Source: Mucilaginibacter psychrotolerans | Lineage (GTDB): Bacteria > Bacteroidota > Bacteroidia > Sphingobacteriales > Sphingobacteriaceae | Length of the DNA stretch: 64,000 bases | Assembly: GCF_004519315.1 (NCBI RefSeq) | Contig: NZ_SOZE01000019.1 | Location: 49,297-113,296 of the forward strand | Direction of reading: 5' to 3' | Part shown: positions 9,730 to 18,898 of the stretch, piece by piece | How positions within the stretch are numbered: position 1 is the stretch's first letter | How the letters are laid out: each line of letters begins with the position of its first letter | Program-made: the position numbers and the translations under genes | Notes under the pieces: model-generated | The model's database searches: none | What the model was told of the DNA's origin: nothing | Seen by the model: only the letters and a program-made list of their open reading frames with translations

Positions 9730-11709
9730 ATGAAGCAATTGAAGTTTTATGGCGCGTTTGCATTGCTGATTTTTACCACTGCATTTAAAGATCCCGACCC
9801 TGTTTATCCGGTTTACAACGGTACCGATCTGGGCGTTATCTACTCGCCCGCAAAAACCACTTTTAAAGTTTGGGCTCCACAAGCTACAGCTGTAAAATTG
9901 CGTTTATATGCCCATGGGCAAGGCGGTGAAGTTCTGCAAACCATAAACCTGGAAAAAAAAGGTAATGGCACCTGGGCTACAAGCATAACAAAAGATATCA
10001 GGAACCGCTACTATACCTTCCAGGTTATGCAGGATGGCCACTGGCTGTTAGAAGTTCCGGATATGTATGCCAAAGCGGTAGGTGTTAACGGTAAGCGAGG
10101 CATGGTTGTTGATTTACGTGAGACCAACCCCGCCGACTGGGCAAACGATAAGCGGCCCCCATTGAAGAACTTTACCGACATTATACTTTACGAAACACAC
10201 GTACGCGATATTTCAGTCGACCCTAACTCGGGCATCAAGAATAAAGGCAAGTTTTTAGGCCTTGCGGAGGTTGGTACTAAAAGCCCCGATGGATTAGCTA
10301 CCGGGCTTAGCCATATGAAGGAATTGGGCGTAACCCATGTGCATTTGCTGCCTTCTTTTGATTTTGCTACGGTAGATGAAACTAAGCCAGCCAGTGCCCA
10401 GTACAATTGGGGATACGATCCGCAAAATTATAACGTGCCCGAAGGAAGTTACGCTACTGACCCTTATAACGGCAATGTACGTATCCGCGAGTTTAAGCAA
10501 ATGGTGAAAGCTATGCACGCGAACGGCCTGCGGGTGGTGTTGGATGTGGTGTACAATCATACCAACGATACCGAACACTCGGTTTTTAACCAGTTTGCTC
10601 CTGGCTACTACTATCGCAAAACAGCATCTGGCCAATATTCTAACGGCACCGGCTGTGGTAACGAAACCGCATCCGAGCGGCCCATGATGCGTAAATTCAT
10701 GATCGAATCTGTGTTATACTGGGCCAAAGAATACCATCTGGATGGTTTCAGGTTCGATCTTATGGGCGTGCATGATATTGCGACGATGAATGAATTAAGC
10801 GATGCGCTGCACAAATACGATCCATCAATATTTATTTATGGCGAAGGCTGGACTGCTGGCGACAGCGTTTTGCCCGACAGCCTGCGTGCAACCAAGGCCC
10901 ATACGGCGCAGCTGCACCAGATTGCCGCCTTTGGCGACGATATGCGCGACGGGTTGAAAGGCGGTTTCAGCGATGTAAAAGCCAAGGGTTTTGTGAGTGG
11001 CCAGGCAGGTACCGCCGAGAGTGTTAAATTTGGCATTGCAGGGGCAGTACAACACCCTCAGCTCAATTACCAGGCGGTAAATTATTCCAAATCACCATGG
11101 GCGGCGCAACCCGGGCAAGCAATCAGTTATGCATCCTGCCATGATGATAATACATTATTTGACCGGTTGAAGATTGGCAATCCGGGTAGCAGCGAAGCAC
11201 AGCTCATTAAAATGGACAAACTTAGCAATACCGCCGTATTAACTGCGCAAGCGGTAACTTTCCTTCATTCCGGAGCGGAATTTTTGCGCACAAAATATGG
11301 CGTAGCCAACTCCTATAAATCGCCCGACAGTATTAACCGGATAGACTGGCACCGAAAAGCTATATATAAATCTGTTTTCAACTATTACAGCGGCTTGGTG
11401 GCGCTGCGAAAAAGTCACCCGGCTTTTCGGATGCCAACGGCGCAAATGATACGCAAGCATTTGAATTTCGAAAGCACTTCTAACGAGAGCTTGATCGCCT
11501 ACACCTTAAATGATAATGCCAATGGTGATAGTTGGAGATCTATCCTGGTAGCACTTAATGGAGGTGCAACCGAACAAGTATTAACCTTGCCCGCCGGTAA
11601 CTGGGTAATAGTTGCCAACGGCGAGCGGGTGAACGAGCGCGGACTGGGTAAGGCGTCCGGTTCCGTTAGCATTCCGGCAACTACAGCATATATTTTATAC
11701 AGGCAATAA
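9730..11709 (+). CDS. Type I pullulanase (GH13)
   Basis: The 659-residue enzyme should hydrolyse alpha-1,6 branches of pullulan and limit dextrins. A short hydrophobic leader (residues 1-18) is followed by a CBM48-like domain (about 30-115) and the pullulanase signature YETHVRDISVDPNSGI and YNWGYDPQNYNVPEGSYATD. Catalytic residues by motif are D343 (GFRFDLMG), E372 (YGEGWTAGD) and D472 (CHDDNTLFD). The leader has no clear cleavage site or lipobox, so periplasmic or cytoplasmic location is open. It starts six bases after the transporter stop and fits as the debranching member of the starch locus. Confidence 0.92.
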   Translation: MKQLKFYGAFALLIFTTAFKDPDPVYPVYNGTDLGVIYSPAKTTFKVWAPQATAVKLRLYAHGQGGEVLQTINLEKKGNGTWATSITKDIRNRYYTFQVMQDGHWLLEVPDMYAKAVGVNGKRGMVVDLRETNPADWANDKRPPLKNFTDIILYETHVRDISVDPNSGIKNKGKFLGLAEVGTKSPDGLATGLSHMKELGVTHVHLLPSFDFATVDETKPASAQYNWGYDPQNYNVPEGSYATDPYNGNVRIREFKQMVKAMHANGLRVVLDVVYNHTNDTEHSVFNQFAPGYYYRKTASGQYSNGTGCGNETASERPMMRKFMIESVLYWAKEYHLDGFRFDLMGVHDIATMNELSDALHKYDPSIFIYGEGWTAGDSVLPDSLRATKAHTAQLHQIAAFGDDMRDGLKGGFSDVKAKGFVSGQAGTAESVKFGIAGAVQHPQLNYQAVNYSKSPWAAQPGQAISYASCHDDNTLFDRLKIGNPGSSEAQLIKMDKLSNTAVLTAQAVTFLHSGAEFLRTKYGVANSYKSPDSINRIDWHRKAIYKSVFNYYSGLVALRKSHPAFRMPTAQMIRKHLNFESTSNESLIAYTLNDNANGDSWRSILVALNGGATEQVLTLPAGNWVIVANGERVNERGLGKASGSVSIPATTAYILYRQ

Positions 11710-11754
11710 TAAACATTTACTACCCGGCTAAGCGGTTGGCAAAAACACATAACT

Positions 11755-13665
11755 ATGAGAAGGATTATTTTATTAACGGGGATTATTGGGTTGCTATTTA
11801 GCACCGTAAGTTGCAGTAAGAAAAATGTAGGCCCTACTCCGCCGGGCGGTGGGGGCGTGGTTAACCCGCCGGTTACAAACGGCAAAGACTTGCCCGCAGG
11901 CGCAGGCGATGGAGTAACCTACATCAATTCGGGCACATCGGCCATATTTAATATTTATGCACCCGGCAAAACATCAATGGCGGTAATAGGTGAGTTTAAT
12001 AATTGGGCTCCCACAACCATGTCTGTTACCCCCGATGGTAACAACTGGTGGGTACAAATTGATAACCTGGATGCCAGCAAGGAATATGCTTACCAGTACC
12101 TGGTTGATGGCAACCTTAAAGTAGCCGACCCATATTGTGAGAAAGTATTGGATCCGGATAATGACAAGTACATCCCTGCAACAGTATATCCCGGTTTAAA
12201 GGCCTATCCGGCAGGGCAAACCGGCATAGTGAGTGTAATGCAAGCCAACCAGCCGTCTTATACCTGGAAAAACAACACTTTCACCCGCCCCGACAAAAAC
12301 AAACTGGTAATTTATGAATTACACGTGCGCGATTTTGTGGGCACCCATAGCTATAAAACCATAAAAGATACGTTGAATTACTTGAGCAACCTGGGCGTAA
12401 ACGCAATTGAGTTGATGCCGGTGAACGAGTTTGAAGGCAATTTATCCTGGGGATATAATCCCTCGTTTTATTTTGCTGTCGACAAATATTACGGCACTAA
12501 AAATGACCTTAAGGCATTGATAGACGAATGCCACTCGCGCGGTATGGCCGTTATTTTGGATATGGTGCTCAACCATTCCTTCGGGCAGTCGCCAATGGTG
12601 CAGCTTTACTTTGATAAAGCAACAAATAAGCCAACAAGCAACAGCCCATGGTTCAATGTGAACCCAACCCACCCCTACAATGTTGGGTACGATTTTAACC
12701 ATGAAAGTGCTGCCACAAAATACTTCGCTAAAAATGTAATTAAGTTTTACATGCAGCAATATAAGATTGATGGCTACCGCTTTGACCTGGCGAAAGGTTT
12801 TACCGAAAGGGTAAGCAGCGATGATGCTTCATTTGCGGCTTACGATGCTTCGCGCGTTGCCATCTGGAACGAATACAACAACTACATTAAAAGCATCGAC
12901 AACAATAACTTTTATAATATTCTGGAATTTTTTGGAAGCGACCGCGAGGAGAAAGAGTTAGCCGATAACGGCATGATGTTTTGGAGCAATCTCAATTATA
13001 ACTTCAACGAAGCTACAATGGGGTATGTACCAACCTCTAACTTTGCAAGGTTATATTATAGTAACCATACCGGCTTTACCCAACCGGATAATATAGTGAG
13101 CTACATGGAAAGCCACGATGAAGAACGCCTGATGTACAAAAACCTGCAGTATGGTAATTCATCGGGAAGTTATAATGTAAAAAACTTAGCAACAGCCTTA
13201 GCTCGGCAGGAAGCCGCTGCTGCCTTTTTATTTACTGCTCCGGGTCCAAAAATGGTTTGGCAATTTGGCGAGGTGGGCTACGATGTCAGTATCGATCAAA
13301 ACGGTCGCACCGGTGAAAAGCCCATTCATTGGGAATATAACAATGATCCTTTGCGCCATAAACTGTATGCAACATTTGCAAAGCTGATTAAAATGAAGAT
13401 CAAAAATTCCGTATTCGCCACTTCCACCATCAGCTATAATGCCGCAGGCTCTGTTAAAACGGCCTATTTAACGGGCACAGGCGGCCTTAATGTAGTTGTA
13501 GCCGGAAATTTCGATGTAAACACCCAGTCAGCTACATTGGCGTTCCCCAGTGCAGGTACCTGGTATGATTATATGACAGGAGCCACCATCAATGTTACTT
13601 TGCCTTATACAATAGACATGGCCCCGGGCGAGTACCATATTTATAGTAATGCCGTGTTAAATTAA
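11755..13665 (+). CDS. CBM48-GH13 alpha-amylase, lipoprotein
   Basis: The 636-residue protein has a lipobox (LFSTVSC, about residue 20) and a proline/glycine-rich linker suited to surface display. A CBM48-like domain (about 60-145, VIGEFNNWAPTTM) precedes a GH13 catalytic domain. Catalytic residues by motif are D344 (GYRFDLAKG), E391 (NILEFFG) and D455 (MESHDEERL). Domain order resembles branching enzymes, but the lipoprotein signal and the starch locus make an alpha-amylase that starts starch breakdown at the surface more likely. It is the last gene of the locus, 45 bases after pullulanase. Confidence 0.88.
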   Translation: MRRIILLTGIIGLLFSTVSCSKKNVGPTPPGGGGVVNPPVTNGKDLPAGAGDGVTYINSGTSAIFNIYAPGKTSMAVIGEFNNWAPTTMSVTPDGNNWWVQIDNLDASKEYAYQYLVDGNLKVADPYCEKVLDPDNDKYIPATVYPGLKAYPAGQTGIVSVMQANQPSYTWKNNTFTRPDKNKLVIYELHVRDFVGTHSYKTIKDTLNYLSNLGVNAIELMPVNEFEGNLSWGYNPSFYFAVDKYYGTKNDLKALIDECHSRGMAVILDMVLNHSFGQSPMVQLYFDKATNKPTSNSPWFNVNPTHPYNVGYDFNHESAATKYFAKNVIKFYMQQYKIDGYRFDLAKGFTERVSSDDASFAAYDASRVAIWNEYNNYIKSIDNNNFYNILEFFGSDREEKELADNGMMFWSNLNYNFNEATMGYVPTSNFARLYYSNHTGFTQPDNIVSYMESHDEERLMYKNLQYGNSSGSYNVKNLATALARQEAAAAFLFTAPGPKMVWQFGEVGYDVSIDQNGRTGEKPIHWEYNNDPLRHKLYATFAKLIKMKIKNSVFATSTISYNAAGSVKTAYLTGTGGLNVVVAGNFDVNTQSATLAFPSAGTWYDYMTGATINVTLPYTIDMAPGEYHIYSNAVLN

Positions 13666-13855
13666 CGCGGTTTATTAAAACTCGGAAAAATATTTGAGAT
13701 CCTTTCAAGCGGGTATAGCAGCTGGTTTGTTAGTTGTCGAACAAAAAACTTTCGGAGCGAATGGGCTTAGTATTTTGGGTGACTTGTCACAATTGATGTT
13801 TAATAGGTCACCAGAAGAATGTAATTTATTGAATATTTTGGATGTTCCAAGAAAC

Positions 13856-13890
13856 AAAAACGCCTTAAATGCATCATTTAAGGCGTTTTT
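13856..13890. terminator. Bidirectional terminator between starch locus and tRNA-Ser
   Basis: A perfect 16-base-pair palindrome (AAAAACGCCTTAAATG, loop CAT, and its complement) has T-runs on both strands. It lies just beyond the 3' end of the minus-strand tRNA gene and downstream of the plus-strand starch genes, so it can serve both. Confidence 0.85.
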
Positions 13891-13902
13891 CGTATGAATT
13901 CG

Positions 13903-13990
13903 CGGAGAGGGAGGGATTCGAACCCTCGATACACTTTTGGCGTATACACACTTTCCAGGCGTGCTCTTTCGACCACTCAGACACCTCTCC
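13903..13990 (-). tRNA. tRNA-Ser(GGA)
   Basis: Read on the minus strand, the 88 bases fold as a class II tRNA. The acceptor stem is GGAGAGG/CCTCTCC with discriminator G, the anticodon stem-loop is CACGC-CTGGAAA-GTGTG with anticodon GGA (13954-13956), the variable arm is long (TATACGC-CAAAA-GTGTATC) and the T arm is GAGGG-TTCGAAT-CCCTC. It decodes UCC/UCU serine codons. The 3' CCA is not encoded. Confidence 0.97.
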
Positions 13991-14008
13991 GTATCTTTTT
14001 TAGGATTG

Positions 14009-14016
14009 CAAAAGTA
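14009..14016 (-). promoter_or_regulatory. -7 promoter box for tRNA-Ser
   Basis: On the minus strand the sequence reads TACTTTTG, a perfect match to the Bacteroidota -7 consensus TAnnTTTG, 18 bases upstream of the tRNA 5' end. A TTTA 21 bases further upstream could be the -33 element. Confidence 0.55.
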
Positions 14017-14211
14017 GTAAACTTCTGCGCAAACCGCTAAATATATTTACGTGGGATTATTTACGCTGCTAAATCGTGCTGAAAGCGGTAACACTGCCTG
14101 TTTTTTAACATTATTTGTATAAAACAATCAAATACTGCCATTGGCGCATCGGCTCATGCGCTAATTTTACGGTGGCGGCTAATGACCATATCCCGCCCAT
14201 CCCAGGTTATT

Positions 14212-16707
14212 ATGAAAATCAAGTTTGTACTCCTCGCGGCGGGCATCTTTTGCGTTGCCTTCAACCCTATTGCTAACGCGCAAACCGCAAAAAAAGTCGG
14301 CATGGTACTCAACAATCAGGAATACCTGGAGTACGGCAGCGTAAACGTAATGCTGGCGCACGATTTTTACCCCGAAGGGCATCAAGGCGGCGTCGGCATT
14401 ATCCAGAACGGGCAGCGCGTGGCCACCAACGGCGATTTGCGGCTTGAACCTACGCCGGGCCAATGGTCGCCTACGCCCAAAGTGGGCAAGCGGGTAATCA
14501 ATAAAGCCACGCAGGAAATTAGCGTGCGCATGGAATACCCCAACAACGATATTAACCGCAAAGGGTTCAATCCCATCATCTATCCCGACCTTAACTTCGC
14601 TTACAACATTCGCGTGCTGCCTGTGGGTAATGCCTTCAAGATAATCGTAGACCTGGATAAACCCCTGCCCGATGCCTGGATTGGCAAGGTGGGTTTCAAT
14701 ATCGAGTTGTTCCCGGGGATATTGTTCGGCAAATCGTACTATGCCGATAGCCAGTTCGGCATTTTCCCGCTGCAATCGAACAGCCAGATGGTGAAAGATA
14801 ATGATGGCGATTATCAAACGGCGCCCATCGCCAGCGGCAAAAAACTCATCATAGCGCCTGAGGCGGATGCCCAGCGTATGGTGATCCAAAGCCTTAACGG
14901 CGATAAACTGCAACTGTTGGATGGCCGCAGCAAGCACAACAACGGCTGGTTTGTGGTGCGGTCGCTCATAGCTAAAGGTGCCACTAAAGGCGCTATAGAG
15001 TGGCTGGTTACGCCGAATGCCATCAAAAACTGGCTTTCGCCTCCGGTGGTGCAGGTATCACAGGTGGGCTACCATCCCAATCAGCAGAAAATTGCGGTGA
15101 TAGAATTGGATAAGCACGATACCCAAAAACAACCCGTATCGCTGCTTCGCGTAAGCGAAAACGGTGGTCTGGTGGCCGTGCTTAAGCAGTCGGCCACCGA
15201 GTGGGGCAACTTTTTACGCTACCACTACCTCCGTTTCGATTTCAGTTCGGTAAAAAATCCGGGTATGTATGTGGTGAAGTATGGCAATTACCAAAGCGAG
15301 CCTTTCCAGATAAGCAGCACGGTTTTCACCAATGATGTTTGGCAGCCTACGCTGGAGTATTTTTTGCCAGCCCAGATGTGCCATATGCGTGTGAACGATA
15401 AATACCGCGTGTGGCATGGCCTGTGCCATATGGATGATGCCCGCATGGCGCCAATCGATTCTAACCATTTCGATGGCTACATACAGGGGCACTCTACCCT
15501 TACCAAATTCAAGCCGGGCGATAACGTGCCGTTTCTTAACCAAGGTGCCTGGCATGATGCCGGCGACTTCGATATCCGCGTAGAATCGCAAGCCGAAACC
15601 GTGCACGGGCTTACGCTGGCTTACGAGGAGTTTCACGTTGATTACGATAACACTACGATCGACCAAAACAACCATATCGTAGAGATACAGCAGCCCGATG
15701 GCAAGCCCGACGTTCTGCAGCAAATTGAGCATGGCCTGCTGAGTATTACCGGCGGCTACAAGGCCATGGGCAGGTTTTACCGCGGCATTATAGAGCCCAC
15801 CATCCGCCAGTACGTTTTGCTGGGCGATGCAGCCAGCCTTACCGATAACGTTGCCTACAAAACCAATGGCACCAACACGAATGCCATATTGAACAAGCCG
15901 GCCCCGGCAGATGACCGCTGGGTTTTCACCGAAGAAAATACCGGCCGCACGTTGCAAACCGCCGTTGCATTGGCAGCAGCCAGCCGCGTAATGAAAGGCT
16001 ATAATGATACCCTGGCAACTCAATGCCTGCAAATTGCAACCGAGGTTTGGAACAAAACCGAGGATAAAAACATTGGCCGCTTTGTACCCCTGGCAGTGGA
16101 GCTATTACTGACCACCGGCGACCGGAAATATGCCGACTTTTTGGTGAAGAATAAAGACATGATCACGCAGCGAATCGGCAACACCGGCTGGATGGTGGGT
16201 CGTACGCTAAAGGCCGTTAACAACGCCGGCTACACCGAAGCCATTACCGCTGCCGTTAAAAAAATGTATGCCGATATACAGCTGCAAGGCAAGAAGACAC
16301 CTTATGGCGTGCCTTACGAACCCAATATCTGGGGCGCAGGCTGGGGCATCCAAAACTTTGGATACAGGCAATATTTCCTTTGCGCCAATTTCCCGTCGGT
16401 GTTCAGCGACGAATACATGCTCAATTCCATCAACTTTATTTTAGGCTGCCACCCGGGCTCCAACACCTCGTCGTTCATTTCGGGTGTAGGCGCAAGATCT
16501 ATGACTACGGCGTATGGCTTCAATCGGGCAGATTGGTCGTACATACCAGGCGGCAGTGCATCGGGCACCGCCCTTATCCGCCCCGATTTCCCGGAATTGC
16601 TGAAATGGCCCTACTTGTGGCAACAGGGCGAATACGTGTTGGGCGGCGGCACCTCTGATTATTTATTCCTGGTACTGGCTGCCGACCATCTGCTGAACAA
16701 GAAATAA
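14212..16707 (+). CDS. GH9 glycoside hydrolase (endoglucanase type)
   Basis: The start at 14212 gives a clean signal peptide (MKIKFVLLAAGIF... NAQ); the frame from 14182 adds 10 residues before it. The 831-residue protein has an N-terminal beta-rich region (about 25-280) of unknown class, a cellulase N-terminal Ig-like domain (about 285-375, QVSQVGYHPNQQKIAV) and a GH9 (alpha/alpha)6 domain. The catalytic base motif WHDAGDFD gives D449/D452, and the likely acid is E807 in QQGEYVLGGGTSD. GH9 enzymes cut beta-1,4-glucans and related polymers. It is followed after 4 bases by an epimerase-family gene, suggesting joint processing of beta-linked saccharides in the periplasm. The exact substrate cannot be read from the sequence. 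Confidence 0.87.
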   Translation: MKIKFVLLAAGIFCVAFNPIANAQTAKKVGMVLNNQEYLEYGSVNVMLAHDFYPEGHQGGVGIIQNGQRVATNGDLRLEPTPGQWSPTPKVGKRVINKATQEISVRMEYPNNDINRKGFNPIIYPDLNFAYNIRVLPVGNAFKIIVDLDKPLPDAWIGKVGFNIELFPGILFGKSYYADSQFGIFPLQSNSQMVKDNDGDYQTAPIASGKKLIIAPEADAQRMVIQSLNGDKLQLLDGRSKHNNGWFVVRSLIAKGATKGAIEWLVTPNAIKNWLSPPVVQVSQVGYHPNQQKIAVIELDKHDTQKQPVSLLRVSENGGLVAVLKQSATEWGNFLRYHYLRFDFSSVKNPGMYVVKYGNYQSEPFQISSTVFTNDVWQPTLEYFLPAQMCHMRVNDKYRVWHGLCHMDDARMAPIDSNHFDGYIQGHSTLTKFKPGDNVPFLNQGAWHDAGDFDIRVESQAETVHGLTLAYEEFHVDYDNTTIDQNNHIVEIQQPDGKPDVLQQIEHGLLSITGGYKAMGRFYRGIIEPTIRQYVLLGDAASLTDNVAYKTNGTNTNAILNKPAPADDRWVFTEENTGRTLQTAVALAAASRVMKGYNDTLATQCLQIATEVWNKTEDKNIGRFVPLAVELLLTTGDRKYADFLVKNKDMITQRIGNTGWMVGRTLKAVNNAGYTEAITAAVKKMYADIQLQGKKTPYGVPYEPNIWGAGWGIQNFGYRQYFLCANFPSVFSDEYMLNSINFILGCHPGSNTSSFISGVGARSMTTAYGFNRADWSYIPGGSASGTALIRPDFPELLKWPYLWQQGEYVLGGGTSDYLFLVLAADHLLNKK

Positions 16708-16711
16708 GCGT

Positions 16712-18328
16712 ATGGCATCTGTTAATTTTAAAAAAATCGCCTGCGCCACACTTGGCTTGATGCTGATAGGCAAGGTTGCCAACGCACAAACCACTGCCGG
16801 CACTAGTCGCCCGCAGGTTTACCGCGAGATGAAAAAGTCGATGGTAAACGAACTGCTGAAGCCATGGTACCCTGCCGCTATCGATACACTTTACGGCGGC
16901 TTCCTGAGTAGCTTTACTTATGATTTTAAACCGACGGGCAACCAGGATAAAATGATAGTAACCCAGGCCCGCCATGTATGGAGCAACGCCAGGGCGGCAG
17001 AGCTATATCCATCGGTAAAATACTACCATGAAGGCGCGGCGCAAGGCTATAAATTCCTGCGGGATGTTTTGTGGGATAAGCAGTACGGCGGCTTTTACAC
17101 TTATACCGATAGGCAAGGGAAGCCCAAGCCCGGCAGCTTTGCACCTAAGGAGGCGTATGGCAACTCCTTCGCGCTCTATGCTATTGCCGCTTACTATCGC
17201 CAAAGCGGCGATACCAGTGCATTAAACCTCGCCATAAAGCAGTTCCATTGGTTGGAGCAGCATAGCCACGACCCAATATATAAGGGCTACTACCAGCATA
17301 TGGAACGCGATGGTACGCCAATCGTCCGCACGGCAGCAACCCCATCGCGGGCCGAAACAGGGTACAAGGATCAGAATACGTCTATCCATCTGCTCGAATC
17401 GTTCAGCGAGCTTTACCGGGTATGGCCCGACAGATTGCTTAGGGTACGTTTACAGGAGATGTTGCTATTGATTCGCGACAAGATTGTAACCCCAAAAGGC
17501 AACCTTACGCTTTTCTTCCTACCCGACTGGACACCCGTAAACAACCGCGATTCATCGGAAGCTTATATCCTAAGCCACCGCGGGCTTGACCATGTTTCCT
17601 TCGGCCACGATGTGGAAACGGCCTATCTCATGCTGGAAGCATCGCACCTCCTCGGCCTTAAAAACGACCAAACGACCATGGCCGTGGCCAAGCGTATGGT
17701 TGACCATGCCCTGAAAAACGGCTGGGACGATAGCGTAGGCGGTTTTTACGATGAGAGCTACAATTTTAAGGATAAGCCTGGCATCACCATCATAGCCGAT
17801 ACCAAAAACTGGTGGGCACAAGCCGAGGGGCTGAATACTTTACTGATGTTCGATGACCTGTACCCGAAGGATAGCCTGCAATACGGTCAGAAATTCTACA
17901 AGCTTTGGACCTACACCCAAACCTACCTGATAGACCACGAGCACGGCGACTGGTACCAGGGCGGCCTGGATAAACAACCGGAATACAAGCTTGCCCTCAA
18001 GGGGCAGATTTGGAAAGGTACCTACCATGTACTGCGTGCGTTCATCAACTGCACTAATCGACTCAACCCGGATAAGCAGCCGCCCACTGGACCGAAAAGC
18101 CTGAAGCTGACCGGTAGCGGCAATAAAAAGCATTTAAGCTGGATTGCCGCCCACGATAACAAAAACATCCTGGGCTACGATATCTATTGCAAAGGGCAGC
18201 GCATAGCTTTTACGCCTCTAACCACCTGGCAACCCATTGAGGGGCAAGCCTGGCCTAAGGTCAGATTGACCGTTAGGGCTGTTGATTTAGAGGAGAATGA
18301 ATCGACCGCTGCAATCGTAAAACGGTAG
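16712..18328 (+). CDS. Exported AGE-family (cellobiose 2-epimerase-like) protein
   Basis: A 538-residue protein of the N-acylglucosamine 2-epimerase superfamily. Family features are the repeated alpha-helical barrel with TQARHVWSNARAAELY, GYKDQNTSIHLLES, SFGHDVETAYLMLEA, DTKNWWAQAEGLNTLL and the His-rich end LKGQIWKGTYHVLRAF. Known members isomerise the reducing end of cellobiose, mannobiose or GlcNAc. Unlike most, this one has a signal peptide (about 1-26, ANAQ) and a C-terminal extension of about 90 residues (from about 445) resembling a fibronectin type III domain. It lies 4 bases after the GH9 gene, so it should act on its products in the periplasm; this is inference. A glycoside hydrolase with the same fold is the main alternative. 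Confidence 0.75.
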   Translation: MASVNFKKIACATLGLMLIGKVANAQTTAGTSRPQVYREMKKSMVNELLKPWYPAAIDTLYGGFLSSFTYDFKPTGNQDKMIVTQARHVWSNARAAELYPSVKYYHEGAAQGYKFLRDVLWDKQYGGFYTYTDRQGKPKPGSFAPKEAYGNSFALYAIAAYYRQSGDTSALNLAIKQFHWLEQHSHDPIYKGYYQHMERDGTPIVRTAATPSRAETGYKDQNTSIHLLESFSELYRVWPDRLLRVRLQEMLLLIRDKIVTPKGNLTLFFLPDWTPVNNRDSSEAYILSHRGLDHVSFGHDVETAYLMLEASHLLGLKNDQTTMAVAKRMVDHALKNGWDDSVGGFYDESYNFKDKPGITIIADTKNWWAQAEGLNTLLMFDDLYPKDSLQYGQKFYKLWTYTQTYLIDHEHGDWYQGGLDKQPEYKLALKGQIWKGTYHVLRAFINCTNRLNPDKQPPTGPKSLKLTGSGNKKHLSWIAAHDNKNILGYDIYCKGQRIAFTPLTTWQPIEGQAWPKVRLTVRAVDLEENESTAAIVKR

Positions 18329-18389
18329 TTGGAGCACCCCATCTTTACGATTCATCCGCATATATGTAATTTGCATACCTGCACAACAA

Positions 18390-18776
18390 TTAGTCGCCCT
18401 TTACCAGCTTTTGCAATTTTGTATTGCGCAAATAGATTCCCGCCCAGGTTAGCGCGCCAAATATAAATGGGAACAAATAAGGCTGTCCTGATGTACGCAT
18501 CATAACAGCAACCGCGCCGCCCAGGTATCCTGTAATTAATACTGCGCCTAAAACGGAGGTGCGTGGTATAGCGTAAAGAATGGTGCAGGCCAAAAGTATA
18601 ATCCCAATGGTGGGGATATGTTCTGCCGGCCAGCCAAGTGCAACGCTGGCGTCTACCGAATGCTTTTCTTTAACTATTTTGCTAATGGCATCAAACAGGT
18701 AAAAGGCTGTAATCAGTCCGCTGATAATCCAGCCAGCAATTAAGGCTCCTTTGGAGCTTGGTTTTGTTTCGGTCAT
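18390..18776 (-). CDS. DoxX-like small membrane protein
   Basis: Start ATG at 18776 gives 128 residues (MTETKPSSKG...). Four hydrophobic segments with the pattern AGWIISGLITAFYLFDAISK, GIILLACTILYAIPR and LGAVLITGYLGGAVAVMMR fit the DoxX-like family, whose members are often linked to oxidoreductase or thiosulfate metabolism but mostly lack a known role. It is transcribed alone, convergent with the epimerase gene. No function is assigned. Confidence 0.7.
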   Translation of the reverse strand: MTETKPSSKGALIAGWIISGLITAFYLFDAISKIVKEKHSVDASVALGWPAEHIPTIGIILLACTILYAIPRTSVLGAVLITGYLGGAVAVMMRTSGQPYLFPFIFGALTWAGIYLRNTKLQKLVKGD

Positions 18777-18845
18777 GTTTTTAAGTTTTTTGTTGCTTAA
18801 AATTACCAACCTAAAACCACATAGCAAAGGTATCATTGCGACATA

Positions 18846-18879
18846 ATAAGGGTGTAGAATGCAAATCCTACATCCTTAT
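18846..18879 (-). terminator. Probable terminator after cytochrome c peroxidase
   Basis: A 12-base-pair stem (ATAAGGGTGTAG / CTACATCCTTAT, one G-T wobble) with a ten-base loop lies 20 bases past the stop of the minus-strand gene. The T-run is short, so it may be a weak terminator or an mRNA end stabiliser. Confidence 0.5.
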
Positions 18880-18898
18880 TCCCCATTCCAGCCAAACA

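Noticed and set aside
13694..13897. 67-residue open frame between the starch locus and tRNA-Ser
   Set aside because: It runs into the terminator palindrome, has no domain or signal and its codon use is unlike neighbouring genes.
14179..14937. 252-residue minus-strand frame opposite the GH9 gene
   Set aside because: It is a shadow of the GH9 coding frame; the plus-strand frame has a signal peptide and GH9 motifs.
15214..16032. 272-residue minus-strand frame opposite GH9
   Set aside because: Antisense to the catalytic domain with DAGD motif; no recognisable protein features.
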